From an uncultured Eubacteriales bacterium (GTDB taxonomy: Bacteria; Bacillota; Clostridia; Oscillospirales; Oscillospiraceae), in the NCBI GenBank assembly GCA_900545815.1, contig URAM01000024.1:1-32459 (forward strand): a stretch of 32,459 bases of DNA. The letters are read 5' to 3'. How positions within the stretch are numbered: the first letter of the stretch is position 1; each line of letters starts with the position of its first letter. This document shows, piece after piece, positions 22,652 to 30,156 of this stretch. The position numbers were made by a program, and so were the translations under genes. The notes beneath the pieces were generated by a model, which was not told where the DNA came from, did not search any database, and was given only the letters and a program-made list of their open reading frames with translations.

Positions 22652-24385
22652 TTATGCCATGGTCTTGATGACGTCGGCGAAGGCGGTGTACTTAGCCAGC
22701 TTTTCGTCACATTCCGCCTGACTTGCGCCGTGAGTCAGCACATACACCTTGATCTTGGGTTCGGTGCCGGAGGGGCGGATGATGAAGGTGGTGCCGTCGG
22801 CCAGGTCGTAGGCCACCACGTTGGAGTCCTTCAACTCCATGGGGGTGACAACACCGGTGGCTGGGTCGGTGACGGTGCCGGACAGATAGTCTTTCTGTGC
22901 CGTCACGGCAGTGCCAGCCACTTCGGTCAGGGGCACTTTATGCAGCTGCTCCATGATGGCAGCCATATCCCGCATCCCGTCCAGGCCGGGCATGACCAGG
23001 TTGATGGTGGACTCACCGTAGTGCCCGTACTTGGCATAGCACTCCTGGAGGGCATCGTAGAGGGTCTTGTCCTGGCTGGCGTACCAGGCGGCCATCTCGG
23101 CGATGAGCACGATGGCGGTCACGGCGTCTTTGTCTCGGACGTAGTCGCCCAGCATATAACCAAAGGATTCCTCAAAGGCAAAGAACACCTTGCCCTGGCC
23201 GGCTCCTTCCAGAGCGTCCTTCTTCTCTGCTAGGAATTTGAAGCCGGTGAAGGTGCGGGCGGTGTGGATGTGGTTGACGGCGCAAATTTTGTCCACCATC
23301 TGGGTGGAGACGATGGTGGTCAGAGCGTAGGCGTCCTCACCCAGCGTGCCAGCACGCTTCTTTGCGCCAATGAGGTAGTCCAGCAGCAGCACACCAGTCT
23401 GGTTGCCGGAGAGGACTTCGTACTCACCCTGGGCGTTGCGCACCATCACGCCCACTCGGTCAGCGTCCGGATCGCTGCCCACAATGAGGTCACAACGATT
23501 TTTCTTGGCCAGCTCCACTGCCAGGGCAAACCCTTCCGGATTCTCCGGATTGGGGGAGACCACCGTGGGGAAGTTGCCGTCAATGACCATCTGTTCCGGC
23601 ACGCACAGTATATGCTTCAGACCCAGCCGTTTCAGTGCTTCCGGAATGAGCTGGTAGCCAGTGCCGTGGAAGGGGGTGTAGACCAGGGAGAACCGGTCGG
23701 CCACCTGAGCCACGCAGGCACGGTCGTTGACCATGTTCAGCACCTCGCCCAGGAACGCTTCGTCGGTCTCTTTGCCCATCAGCAGGATACGACCTTGGGC
23801 TACCGCCTGGTCATAGTCCATCCGCTGGACGCAGCCGAACACGTCCAGCTCCTTCATCTTGGCGGCGATGGCGTCGGCGTGCTTGGGGGGCAGCTGAGCG
23901 CCGTCCTCCCAGTACACCTTGTAGCCGTTGTACTCCTTGGGGTTGTGGGAGGCGGTCACGTTGATGCCCGCCTGGCAGCCGTACTTGCGGATGGCGAAGG
24001 ACAGCTCCGGCGTGGGGCGCATGGCCTCGAACAGCCGCACCTGGATGCCGTTGGCGGCCATGACGCAGGCGGCCTCCTTGGCAAACTCCGCAGAGTGGTT
24101 CCGGCAGTCAAAGCAGATTGCCACGCCCTTTGCGCAGGCGGCAGCCCCTTCCGCCTTGACCACTTCTGCAAAGGCTTGGGTAGTATGACGGATAACGTGG
24201 ACGTTCATTTGGTGCAGGCCGGTACACATGGTGCCCCGCAGGCCAGCGGTGCCGAAGGAGAGCTGGTCAAAGAAGCGGCTTTCGATCTCCTTGGGGTCAT
24301 TGGCGATGGATTCCAGCTCGGCCTTTTCCGCCGGAGAGAGGGCGGGGCTGTGGAGCCATTCCTGATAAGTTTCCAAATAAGACAT
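22652..24385 (-). CDS. Phosphoglucomutase/phosphomannomutase family protein
   Basis: This 577-residue alpha-D-phosphohexomutase interconverts sugar 1- and 6-phosphates. The phosphorylated Ser146 is in TASHNPKEYNGYK, the magnesium loop is DPDADR at 305-310, the sugar-binding loop is FAFEESFG and the phosphate-binding loop is RPSGTEPKIK near the C-terminus. All four functional loops are present. The length and the N-terminal TYQEWLHSP start match the long PgcA-type glucomutases of Firmicutes. The ATG at 24385 follows GGAGG at 7 bases. It would supply glucose 1-phosphate to the nucleotidyltransferase/GalE pair encoded elsewhere in this window. Confidence 0.92.
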   Translation of the reverse strand: MSYLETYQEWLHSPALSPAEKAELESIANDPKEIESRFFDQLSFGTAGLRGTMCTGLHQMNVHVIRHTTQAFAEVVKAEGAAACAKGVAICFDCRNHSAEFAKEAACVMAANGIQVRLFEAMRPTPELSFAIRKYGCQAGINVTASHNPKEYNGYKVYWEDGAQLPPKHADAIAAKMKELDVFGCVQRMDYDQAVAQGRILLMGKETDEAFLGEVLNMVNDRACVAQVADRFSLVYTPFHGTGYQLIPEALKRLGLKHILCVPEQMVIDGNFPTVVSPNPENPEGFALAVELAKKNRCDLIVGSDPDADRVGVMVRNAQGEYEVLSGNQTGVLLLDYLIGAKKRAGTLGEDAYALTTIVSTQMVDKICAVNHIHTARTFTGFKFLAEKKDALEGAGQGKVFFAFEESFGYMLGDYVRDKDAVTAIVLIAEMAAWYASQDKTLYDALQECYAKYGHYGESTINLVMPGLDGMRDMAAIMEQLHKVPLTEVAGTAVTAQKDYLSGTVTDPATGVVTPMELKDSNVVAYDLADGTTFIIRPSGTEPKIKVYVLTHGASQAECDEKLAKYTAFADVIKTMA

Positions 24386-24423
24386 AACAATACCTCCGAA
24401 ATTACAGATGATGTCATGGGTCG

Positions 24424-24906
24424 TTACTTGTGATAAAGGGAGCCTTCGTTGATCTTAAACGCCCGATATACCTGCTCCAGCAGCATCACCCGCGCCAGGT
24501 GATGGGGGAAGGTCATGGGGGACATGGACAGGCGCAGGGCGGCCTGCTGTTTCACCAACGGGTGCAGGCCGTAGGAGCTGCCGATGACCAGGGCGATGGC
24601 GGAGACGCCAGAGGTGGCCCACTGCTGGAACTTCTGCGCCAGCTGTTCACTGGACAGCTCCTTCCCCTCAATGCACAGAGCCACTAGGGTCGCCCGCTTG
24701 GGGAGCTTGGAAAAGATGGCCTGTGCCTCCTTTTCCAGTGCGGCGTTGATCTGTGCCTGGGAGGGGGCGTTGGGCAGCTTTTCCTCCGGCAGCTCCAGCA
24801 GGGTCAGCTTGCAATAGCCCTTCAGGCGCTTTTCATACTCCCGCACGGCGGCTATGTAGAAGGATTCCTTCAACTTTCCCACACAGAGGACGGTGATATT
24901 CAGCAC
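24424..24906 (-). CDS. rlmH: 23S rRNA pseudouridine-1915 N3-methyltransferase
   Basis: This 160-residue SPOUT-class methyltransferase modifies pseudouridine 1915 in helix 69 of 23S rRNA on assembled 70S ribosomes. The N-terminal ITVLCVGKLKE strand, the knotted C-terminal half with FVIGG-like LVIGSSYGLHP, MSPMTFPHHLARVMLLEQVYRA and the terminal KINEGSLYHK are characteristic. Length equals the family's. The start is a GTG at 24906 with GGGAGG upstream. It lies 17 bases after the metallo-hydrolase gene and 38 bases before the mutase gene on the same strand. The pairing of rlmH with a WalJ-like gene also occurs in other Firmicutes. Confidence 0.95.
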   Translation of the reverse strand: MLNITVLCVGKLKESFYIAAVREYEKRLKGYCKLTLLELPEEKLPNAPSQAQINAALEKEAQAIFSKLPKRATLVALCIEGKELSSEQLAQKFQQWATSGVSAIALVIGSSYGLHPLVKQQAALRLSMSPMTFPHHLARVMLLEQVYRAFKINEGSLYHK

Positions 24907-24923
24907 AGTTTCAGCTTCCTCCC

Positions 24924-25697
24924 TTACACTTCATAGCATAGGGAACACTCATCCCGAGGCAGCACATCCACCTCCGGCCGCAGATGCGCCCGTTCCAGCG
25001 CCCCCTGCACCACCGTCCGTGCCCGCTCCGGTGTGTTGTTCTCTGGGCTGAGGTGGGCTAAAAGCAGGGTGTGGGTTCCTGCGGCGGCCAGGGAGACGGC
25101 AAATTCCGCACTGGCTTCGTTGGACAGGTGCCCACGGTCGCCCAAGATACGGTTTTGCAGGGCGTAGGGATAGGGGCCGTCCCGAAGCCAGTCCACATCG
25201 TGATTGGCCTCGATCAGCGCCAGATCGGCGCCAAAGGCGGCGTCCATCACCAGGCTGGTCACCCGCCCCAGGTCGGTGGCGATGACAGCAGAGTGTCCGC
25301 CGCTGGTCAGCCGGTAGCCCACGCTGTCGGCGGCATCGTGGGAGGTGGAGAAGGATTGAACGGTCAGACTCCCAACTTGGAACTGACTGCCGGCCGGCAG
25401 GGGGTGAATCAGCTCTCGGGCGTGGGGCAGCTTTCGAGACAGCACCAGGGCAGTGCCTGGGGTGGCGTAAAGGGGAATAGGGTAGTTTTTCAGCAGGACA
25501 GCCAGTCCTGCGATGTGGTCAGTGTGTTCGTGGGTGATCAAGATGCCGGACAGGTCATCGGGCGTCAGTTCCGCGGCTTGGAGACGCTGTTTGATCTTTC
25601 GGCAGGAGATGCCGGCGTCCACCAACAGGGCGGTGTCTTGGTCGTAGAGCAGCGAGCAGTTCCCACGAGAACTGCTCGCGAAAGCACGCAAATGCAA
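24924..25697 (-). CDS. WalJ/YycJ-like metallo-beta-lactamase fold hydrolase
   Basis: This 257-residue protein of the metallo-beta-lactamase fold resembles WalJ (YycJ), reported as a nuclease-like factor linked to cell-wall and division coordination in Bacillota. The metal-binding motif THEHTDH has His56, His58, Asp60 and His61; later ligands appear in TSHDAADSVGY, IATDLG and LLLAHLS. The start is a TTG at 25697 with GGAGG 6 bases upstream. The family begins with the same LRAFASSSRGNCSLL strand, so the start is well supported. It is co-oriented with rlmH (17 bases apart). The first codons contain an 11-bp perfect hairpin. Confidence 0.85.
   Translation of the reverse strand: MHLRAFASSSRGNCSLLYDQDTALLVDAGISCRKIKQRLQAAELTPDDLSGILITHEHTDHIAGLAVLLKNYPIPLYATPGTALVLSRKLPHARELIHPLPAGSQFQVGSLTVQSFSTSHDAADSVGYRLTSGGHSAVIATDLGRVTSLVMDAAFGADLALIEANHDVDWLRDGPYPYALQNRILGDRGHLSNEASAEFAVSLAAAGTHTLLLAHLSPENNTPERARTVVQGALERAHLRPEVDVLPRDECSLCYEV
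25652..25679 (-). repeat. 11-bp perfect hairpin in the first codons of the WalJ-like gene
   Basis: Arms GCGAGCAGTTC (25652-25662) and GAACTGCTCGC (25669-25679) enclose a 6-base loop. On the mRNA the stem begins about 18 bases after the TTG start, where it could affect initiation. Confidence 0.6.
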
Positions 25698-25731
25698 GGG
25701 TGGCCTCCTTCTTATGCGGAATCCAGCGAGA

Positions 25732-25756
25732 AGGCGGCAGCAAACTGCTGCCGCCT
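25732..25756 (-). repeat. Strong hairpin between murA and the WalJ-like gene
   Basis: Arms AGGCGGCAGCA (25732-25742) and TGCTGCCGCCT (25746-25756) with a 3-base loop lie 32 bases after the murA stop. There is no T-tract on either strand. It could be a weak terminator or an RNA processing and stability element. Confidence 0.55.
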
Positions 25757-25788
25757 CTGTTCACATAATATCTGTCTTACGCAGGCAC

Positions 25789-27084
25789 TCAGCCCACGTC
25801 CTGGGCGGCTTCATCGTCAGATTGGTTGACGATCTGGATGTCAGCGCCGACCCCCCTCAGCTTGCCTACCAGGTTCTCGTAGCCCCGTTCGATGAAGTGG
25901 ATACAGGAGATCTCGGTGGTGCCGGAGGCGGCGAGACCAGCGATGACCATAGCAGCGCCGGCTCGAAGGTCACAGGCACGGAGGGGTGCGCCGGTCAGGT
26001 GGCCGACCCCTTCAATGACGGCGATCTTGCCATCCACCTGGATGGCTGCGCCCATGCGCTTGAACTCGTCCACATAGCGGAACCGGTTCTCCCAGATGCC
26101 CTCGTTGATGATGCTGGTGCCGCCATTGGCGAGACAGAGCACAGCCGCCATCTGAGGCTGCATATCGGTGGGAAAGCCGGGATAGGGCATGGTCTTGATG
26201 TTGGTGCGCTGGATGTCATGCTGCCGAGTGACTCGAATGGAGTCGCCCTGCTCCTCGATCGCAATGCCCATCTCCACCAGCTTGGCGGTGATGCAGTCCA
26301 TGTGCTTGGGGATGATGTTGCGGATGAGGACGCTGCCGCCGGTGGCGGCGACTGCGGCCATATAGGTGCCCGCCTCGATCTGGTCGGGGATGATGGAATA
26401 GGTGCCGCCGTGGAGGGATTCCACGCCGTGGATTTTGATGACATCGGTGCCGGCGCCCATGATGTTGGCGCCCATGGAGTTGAGGAAGTTGGCCACGTCC
26501 ACAATATGTGGTTCCTTGGCGGCGTTTTCGATGACAGTCAGGCCGTCTGCCAGGACGCTGGCCAAGATGGCGTTGATGGTGGCGCCGACCGAGACCTGAT
26601 CCATATAAATGGTGGCGCCGGTGAGCCGTTTCTGGGGCGCCTGGGCATAAACAAACCCGCCCTGAAGGTCGATTTCGGCGCCCAGCGCCTTGAAGCTCTT
26701 CAGGTGCAGGTCGATGGGACGCACACCCAGGTCACAGCCACCGGGCATGGAGACCTGTGCCTCGCCAAATCGACCCAACAGAGCGCCGATGAGGTAATAG
26801 GAGGCACGCATTCTCCGTGCCAGTTCATCGGGGACACGGCAGCTGCGAATGTGACGGCAGTCAATTTCAAATGTGTTCTTGTTGATGGTACGGACATCGG
26901 CACCCAGCTCCTGGAGGATCTCCATGACTACGGTGACGTCACTGATCTGAGGGATATTTTCAATACGGCAGCAGCCATCCACCAGGAGGGCGGCGGGGAT
27001 GATGGCCACAGCAGCGTTCTTTGCGCCGCTGATCTCAATTTCGCCGAACAGGGGATGTCCGCCGTGAATTACATACTTTTGCAA
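25789..27084 (-). CDS. murA: UDP-N-acetylglucosamine 1-carboxyvinyltransferase
   Basis: This 431-residue cytosolic enzyme transfers enolpyruvate from phosphoenolpyruvate to UDP-GlcNAc, the first committed step of peptidoglycan synthesis. Lys22 and Asn23 are in SGAKNAAVA. The catalytic Cys117, the residue attacked by fosfomycin, is in PGGCDLGVRPIDLH. The remaining two-domain inside-out barrel is complete. The longest frame begins with GTG at 27138, but the family aligns from the TTG at 27084, which has GAAGGTG 5 bases upstream. I chose the TTG. The gene is transcribed from a promoter at about 27230 and ends before a hairpin. Confidence 0.95.
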   Translation of the reverse strand: MQKYVIHGGHPLFGEIEISGAKNAAVAIIPAALLVDGCCRIENIPQISDVTVVMEILQELGADVRTINKNTFEIDCRHIRSCRVPDELARRMRASYYLIGALLGRFGEAQVSMPGGCDLGVRPIDLHLKSFKALGAEIDLQGGFVYAQAPQKRLTGATIYMDQVSVGATINAILASVLADGLTVIENAAKEPHIVDVANFLNSMGANIMGAGTDVIKIHGVESLHGGTYSIIPDQIEAGTYMAAVAATGGSVLIRNIIPKHMDCITAKLVEMGIAIEEQGDSIRVTRQHDIQRTNIKTMPYPGFPTDMQPQMAAVLCLANGGTSIINEGIWENRFRYVDEFKRMGAAIQVDGKIAVIEGVGHLTGAPLRACDLRAGAAMVIAGLAASGTTEISCIHFIERGYENLVGKLRGVGADIQIVNQSDDEAAQDVG

Positions 27085-27225
27085 GATGACACCTTCTTTG
27101 GTAACGAGTGAACGTTGAGTTTTATGTGAGACGTTCACAGGGGTGAACAGGAATAAACGTAGTAGAAAGGGGAGGGGAGCATCGGTGTATCTGCTCCGGT
27201 ACAGAAGCGCATTCTACTGCGCATA

Positions 27226-27234
27226 AGTATAGCA
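27226..27234 (-). promoter_or_regulatory. Extended -10 promoter of murA
   Basis: On the minus strand TGCTATACT, with the TG extension and a five-of-six -10 (TATACT). A recognisable -35 is lacking (TTTAAT at 17 bases). It lies about 142 bases upstream of the TTG start. The 324-base gap 27085-27408 otherwise holds only this and the divergent promoter. Confidence 0.55.
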
Positions 27235-27335
27235 CAGAGCGACATAAAATTAAAGCAAAAAATTGAAAGGAATCCAGAAAAACGCGTCATTTTCGCCCAA
27301 AGGAAAAGAATCGTAAAAGCGACAAAAATTACTGC

Positions 27336-27364
27336 TGTCCAGGCCGGTGAAAACTGTATATAAT
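27336..27364 (+). promoter_or_regulatory. Promoter of the MecA-like gene
   Basis: A perfect TATAAT (27359-27364) follows a poor -35 (TGTCCA, 27336-27341) at 17 bases. It lies 44 bases upstream of the proposed TTG start. Confidence 0.55.
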
Positions 27365-27408
27365 GTATAGCAAGAATGTGCAATTTACACCATAGGAGGA
27401 TACGAAAA

Positions 27409-27888
27409 TTGGAAATTCAGATGATCGGCGCCAATGCAATGTTAATATATGCCAACCAAACGGAGCTAGATCGGAAAAATATGGACGCTGAAACATGGAA
27501 GCTGAGGGATGTGCTGCGCCTGACTTGGGAGGCGTGCCGGAAGGGCGGGATACCCTGGAAGGATATGCGGGAGATCGAAGCCTATGCCGGTCAAGGCGGT
27601 GCTATGCTGCTGCTGCACCTGAAGGAACAGGCAGGGCAGACCATCCGTTTCTCTGGCTTGGACACCCTCTTAGACGCACTGACCGTCCTGCCGGAGCCGG
27701 TGGAGGGGCGGTTGGGCTTCTGGGAGGGCTGTTACGTTCTGTTTGTCTCCCATGCGGGCGCCGCTGCCGTGTTGAGCGAGTTTGGCCAGGGAATTTCCCG
27801 CTGCGACCAATATCGGGCGGAGCAGGAGGGAACGCTGATCTTAGCGGAAACGGGTGTGAAGAAACTTTGGGGATGTTTACACTCTTGA
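27409..27888 (+). CDS. MecA-like adaptor protein (divergent)
   Basis: This 159-residue protein resembles MecA, the adaptor that delivers substrates to the ClpC protease. The N-terminal part (MEIQMIGANAMLIY, then ELDRKNMDAETW) parallels the MecA substrate-binding domain start. The C-terminal part (about 78-150: FSGLDTLLDALTVLP, an aromatic-rich strand WEGCYVLFVS, then VLSEFGQGIS) parallels the MecA ClpC-binding domain. The acidic linker of true MecA is very short here, so the protein is smaller than usual. The call rests on pattern, not on an alignment. The start is taken as the TTG at 27409 with AGGAGG 9 bases before it; an ATG at 27421 is the alternative. The stop codon overlaps the -35 of the smpB promoter. 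Confidence 0.5.
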   Translation: MEIQMIGANAMLIYANQTELDRKNMDAETWKLRDVLRLTWEACRKGGIPWKDMREIEAYAGQGGAMLLLHLKEQAGQTIRFSGLDTLLDALTVLPEPVEGRLGFWEGCYVLFVSHAGAAAVLSEFGQGISRCDQYRAEQEGTLILAETGVKKLWGCLHS

Positions 27889-27913
27889 CAGATGTGATAT
27901 ACTTATTTATAAT
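27885..27913 (+). promoter_or_regulatory. Full-consensus sigma-A promoter of smpB
   Basis: TTGACA (27885-27890), exactly 17 bases and TATAAT (27908-27913), identical to the sigma-A consensus. The TGA stop of the MecA-like gene (27886-27888) is inside the -35. The start codon of smpB is 34 bases after the -10. Confidence 0.88.
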
Positions 27914-27946
27914 TAGTTGTTACTACGGACGAGAGGAGGCGGAAGG

Positions 27947-28417
27947 ATGCCTGCACAAAAGGGAATCAAGGTCATTGCCAAAAATCGTTCCGCCTTTCAT
28001 AACTATTTCATCGAAGAACGGTTCGAGGCCGGCATTGAGCTGTGCGGCACCGAGGTGAAGTCCATTCGGGCGGGCAAAGTCAACCTGAAGGACTCCTTTT
28101 GCCAGGTGAAGAACGGCGAGCTGTTCGTGTATGCGATGCACATCTCCCCCTACGAGAAAGGTAACGTGTTCAACCGAGAGCCGAGACGAGATCGGCGGCT
28201 GCTGATGCACAAGCGGGAGATCATGCGCCTGTACGGCCGCATTAAGCAGGATGGCTACGCACTCATCCCCCTCTCCCTCTACTTTAAGAATTCTAAGGTC
28301 AAGGTGGAGATCGGCCTGGCCAAGGGCAAGAAGCTCTACGACAAGCGGGAAGCCGCTGCCGAGCGGAGCGCCAAGCGGGAGATGGATCGGACGATGAAAT
28401 CCTATGGCAGAGGCTGA
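27947..28417 (+). CDS. smpB: SsrA-binding protein SmpB
   Basis: This 156-residue tmRNA-binding protein carries tmRNA to stalled ribosomes in trans-translation. The N-terminal barrel starts with IKVIAKNRSAFHNYFIEERFEAGIELCGTEVKSIR. HISPYEKGN and RDRRLLMHKREI follow, and the basic C-terminal tail (KKLYDKREAAAERSAKREMDRTMK) inserts into the mRNA channel. All family segments are present and the length is normal. The ATG at 27947 has AGGAGG 7 bases upstream; a longer in-frame start overlaps the promoter region. Its RNA partner is encoded at 29081-29455. Confidence 0.96.
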   Translation: MPAQKGIKVIAKNRSAFHNYFIEERFEAGIELCGTEVKSIRAGKVNLKDSFCQVKNGELFVYAMHISPYEKGNVFNREPRRDRRLLMHKREIMRLYGRIKQDGYALIPLSLYFKNSKVKVEIGLAKGKKLYDKREAAAERSAKREMDRTMKSYGRG

Positions 28418-28468
28418 TACTGCCATTATGCGCAGTTTGCGTGGAAAATATAAAGGAGGAACTTCCAA

Positions 28469-28990
28469 ATGGCACAGAATCCTATGGTGACCTTTGAAAT
28501 GGAAAACGGTAAGGTATTTAAGGCGGAGCTGTATCCGGAGATCGCCCCCAATACCGTCAATAATTTTATCTCCCTGGTGAACAAGGGCTTCTATGATGGG
28601 ATCATCTTCCATCGTGTCATCCCCGGCTTTATGATCCAGGGCGGCGACCCTCAGGGCATTGGCATCGGCGGCCCCGGCTATTGCATCGGCGGCGAGTTCG
28701 CCATGAACGGCTTCAAGAACGACTTGCAGCATGACCGCGGCGTTCTGTCCATGGCACGCACCAATATGCCCAACAGCGCCGGCAGCCAGTTCTTCGTCAT
28801 GGTCGCCCCTGCTTCCTACCTGGACGGCTCCTATGCCGGCTTTGGCAAGGTCATTGAGGGGATGGATGTGGTCGATGAGATCGTCAACGCAAGACGGGAT
28901 CGCAACGACAAGCCCTATGATGACCAGCGCATGGCAAAGGTAACCGTGGACACCTTCGGTGTGGATTATCCGGAACCTGCCAAAATGTAA
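28469..28990 (+). CDS. Cyclophilin-type peptidyl-prolyl isomerase
   Basis: This 173-residue cyclophilin catalyses cis-trans isomerisation of proline peptide bonds. The signature FHRVIPGFMIQGGDP contains the catalytic Arg. SQFFVM and the LDGSYAGFGKVIEGMDVVDEI region complete the active site. There is no signal peptide, so it is cytosolic (PpiB-like). The ATG follows AAGGAGG at a standard distance. It is 51 bases downstream of smpB on the same strand and is probably co-transcribed with it. The stretch after it ends in a weak hairpin and T-rich sequence near 29000-29030. Confidence 0.94.
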   Translation: MAQNPMVTFEMENGKVFKAELYPEIAPNTVNNFISLVNKGFYDGIIFHRVIPGFMIQGGDPQGIGIGGPGYCIGGEFAMNGFKNDLQHDRGVLSMARTNMPNSAGSQFFVMVAPASYLDGSYAGFGKVIEGMDVVDEIVNARRDRNDKPYDDQRMAKVTVDTFGVDYPEPAKM

Positions 28991-28999
28991 GTTTGTGAT

Positions 29000-29030
29000 C
29001 GGAAGCAATTCCGTTTCTCATTTTGTTTTT
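29000..29030 (+). terminator. Weak terminator-like hairpin after the cyclophilin gene
   Basis: CGGAA-GCAA-TTCCG (29000-29013) is followed by a T-rich stretch. The 5-bp stem is short, so termination may be partial. Confidence 0.4.
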
Positions 29031-29048
29031 ACCTGTATCTCAAAAACT

Positions 29049-29075
29049 GTCTGCCCCAAACGCTCTGGGGCAGAC
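29049..29075 (+). repeat. Inverted repeat just upstream of the tmRNA gene
   Basis: GTCTGCCCC (29049-29057) and GGGGCAGAC (29067-29075) form a 9-bp stem ending 5 bases before the mature tmRNA. On the minus strand it is followed by a T-run, so it could stop antisense transcription. On the plus strand it might guide 5' processing. Confidence 0.5.
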
Positions 29076-29080
29076 CTCCT

Positions 29081-29455
29081 GGGGGCGTACCGGTTTCGAC
29101 GGGGATGCTGAACTGGAGATAGCGAGCAGCGGAGCCTAGCCGCTTATCAATGGGCAATTATAAATTAAAGAACAACGATAATTACGTTGCCGTCGCTGCT
29201 TAATTAAGCAGTTGACTTCCGCCCATTCGCGTGCGGACGCCGACCCCGGGAGGACCACGAACCGGGCGGGGTGATGCCTTTAGTGGTAAACGTGAGCGCC
29301 ATAAGCTTTGCCGGCGCCATGATTTTATGAAGCTACTGATCTTGTGAGTGTGTCGATTCACGCACAGGAAAGGGAATGGAAAGAATCGACTGCGCTCGGA
29401 GAAGTCTCCACGGATACATTTTCGGACACGGGTTCAACTCCCGTCGCCTCCACCA
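29081..29455 (+). ncRNA. ssrA: Transfer-messenger RNA
   Basis: This is a one-piece tmRNA of 375 bases. The 5' end GGGGGCG pairs with CGCCTCC at 29445-29451, followed by ACCA, to make a tRNA-Ala-like acceptor stem with a G-U pair at position 3. The conserved GGTTTCGACGGGG near the 5' end and GGTTCAACTCC of the T arm are present. The tag frame is read to GTT GCC GTC GCT GCT TAA, with the stop at 29201-29203. The proteolysis tag therefore ends in NDNYVAVAA; the resume codon is probably near 29168, but I cannot fix it. The CCA is encoded. It acts with SmpB, encoded 0.7 kb upstream. Confidence 0.97.
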
Positions 29456-29457
29456 AT

Positions 29458-29497
29458 AAACATCGCTAATTTGTTATGGATTGGCGATGTTTTTTCT
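29458..29497 (+). terminator. Rho-independent terminator of ssrA
   Basis: A 13-bp stem with one wobble pair (29458-29470 and 29480-29492) is followed by TTTTCTTGTTTTT, 2 bases after the encoded CCA. Confidence 0.88.
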
Positions 29498-29563
29498 TGT
29501 TTTTACACGATAAAGCTACGAAATGGTTGCTGATTTTTTGACGTGTGTTTTTTACACCCCAAT

Positions 29564-29584
29564 CGGTACCCCTTAGAGGTACCG
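29564..29584. repeat. Inverted repeat in the stretch after ssrA
   Basis: CGGTACC (29564-29570) and GGTACCG (29578-29584) with a 7-base loop. It lies in the gene-free stretch 29498-29820, where I find no other feature I can support. Confidence 0.45.
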
Positions 29585-29820
29585 TTAACCGCAATGAAAG
29601 CAAAAGCCTGGAAAGTCGCTGTTTGACGTCTGGCTCTTTGCAAACAGAAGTATCGGGAAACGGCCTGATCATATAGGAAATTGAGAAAATCTCTGCACAG
29701 ATGATGAAAGTGGATTTTTGTCAGCGAAAAGTGCAAAATTTAAAAAGTAATATCGGATGGTATGGCAAAACGGAACGCCATAAAGTTGGAGTGGTAACGT
29801 ATAGGAGAGAGGTGAACCAG

Positions 29821-30027
29821 ATGAGTGACTGCGAAAAGGCAGCCGTATACGAAACATTCTTGATTGATTTGTTCCAGGCATTTCCTGAGCAGTATGGTAC
29901 ATTGCAAAAGGCGCAGGCCGAGTTGAGCGAGTTCGACCAGGGAAAATATCTTGCATACGAGGAATTTTTGGATGCAATGACGACCAGGAACGAAATGATT
30001 GCTGAGATTCTATCGGAGGAAGAATAA
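29821..30027 (+). CDS. Small acidic hypothetical protein
   Basis: I do not recognise this 68-residue protein. It is acidic and probably all-helical, with a Tyr/Phe-rich pattern (YETFLIDLFQAF, then KYLAYEEFLDAM) and an acidic tail (ILSEEE). There is no signal peptide, no metal motif and no membrane segment. The ATG at 29821 is preferred because GAGAGGTG stands 6 bases before it; an in-frame ATG at 29701 would add 40 residues with no ribosome binding site. Codon use and base composition are more AT-rich than in the neighbours. Its place just after ssrA, a common integration site, suggests it may be left from a mobile element. A hairpin at 30044-30073 follows it. Confidence 0.6.
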   Translation: MSDCEKAAVYETFLIDLFQAFPEQYGTLQKAQAELSEFDQGKYLAYEEFLDAMTTRNEMIAEILSEEE

Positions 30028-30043
30028 AATAGTTGCAAGCTGA

Positions 30044-30073
30044 AAAAGCACAGTGCAACCGTATCGTGCTTTT
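30044..30073 (+). terminator. Terminator-like hairpin after the small hypothetical gene
   Basis: AAAAGCAC (30044-30051) and GTGCTTTT (30066-30073) form an 8-bp stem with a built-in T-run, 16 bases after the stop. Confidence 0.55.
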
Positions 30074-30126
30074 CATACCCATTGACCGAGCTGACCAAGA
30101 GCGACCGTTGGCTGTTTTCGCCTGAT

Positions 30127-30154
30127 TTGAGTTGAGCAATGAATGAGATAAAAT
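30127..30154 (+). promoter_or_regulatory. Candidate promoter of a small RNA
   Basis: TTGAGT (30127-30132), 16 bases and TAAAAT (30149-30154). A start about 7 bases downstream would fall inside the 5' arm of the hairpin at 30157-30209. Confidence 0.35.
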
Positions 30155-30156
30155 GC

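Noticed and set aside
29431..29455. tmRNA 3' end as an attachment site with a second copy downstream
   Set aside because: I could not find a repeat of the last 20 bases of ssrA elsewhere in the window, so no attL/attR pair can be supported.
29701..29820. N-terminal extension of the small gene at 29821
   Set aside because: No ribosome binding site before the ATG at 29701, and the extension lacks coding character. GAGAGGTG precedes the ATG at 29821.
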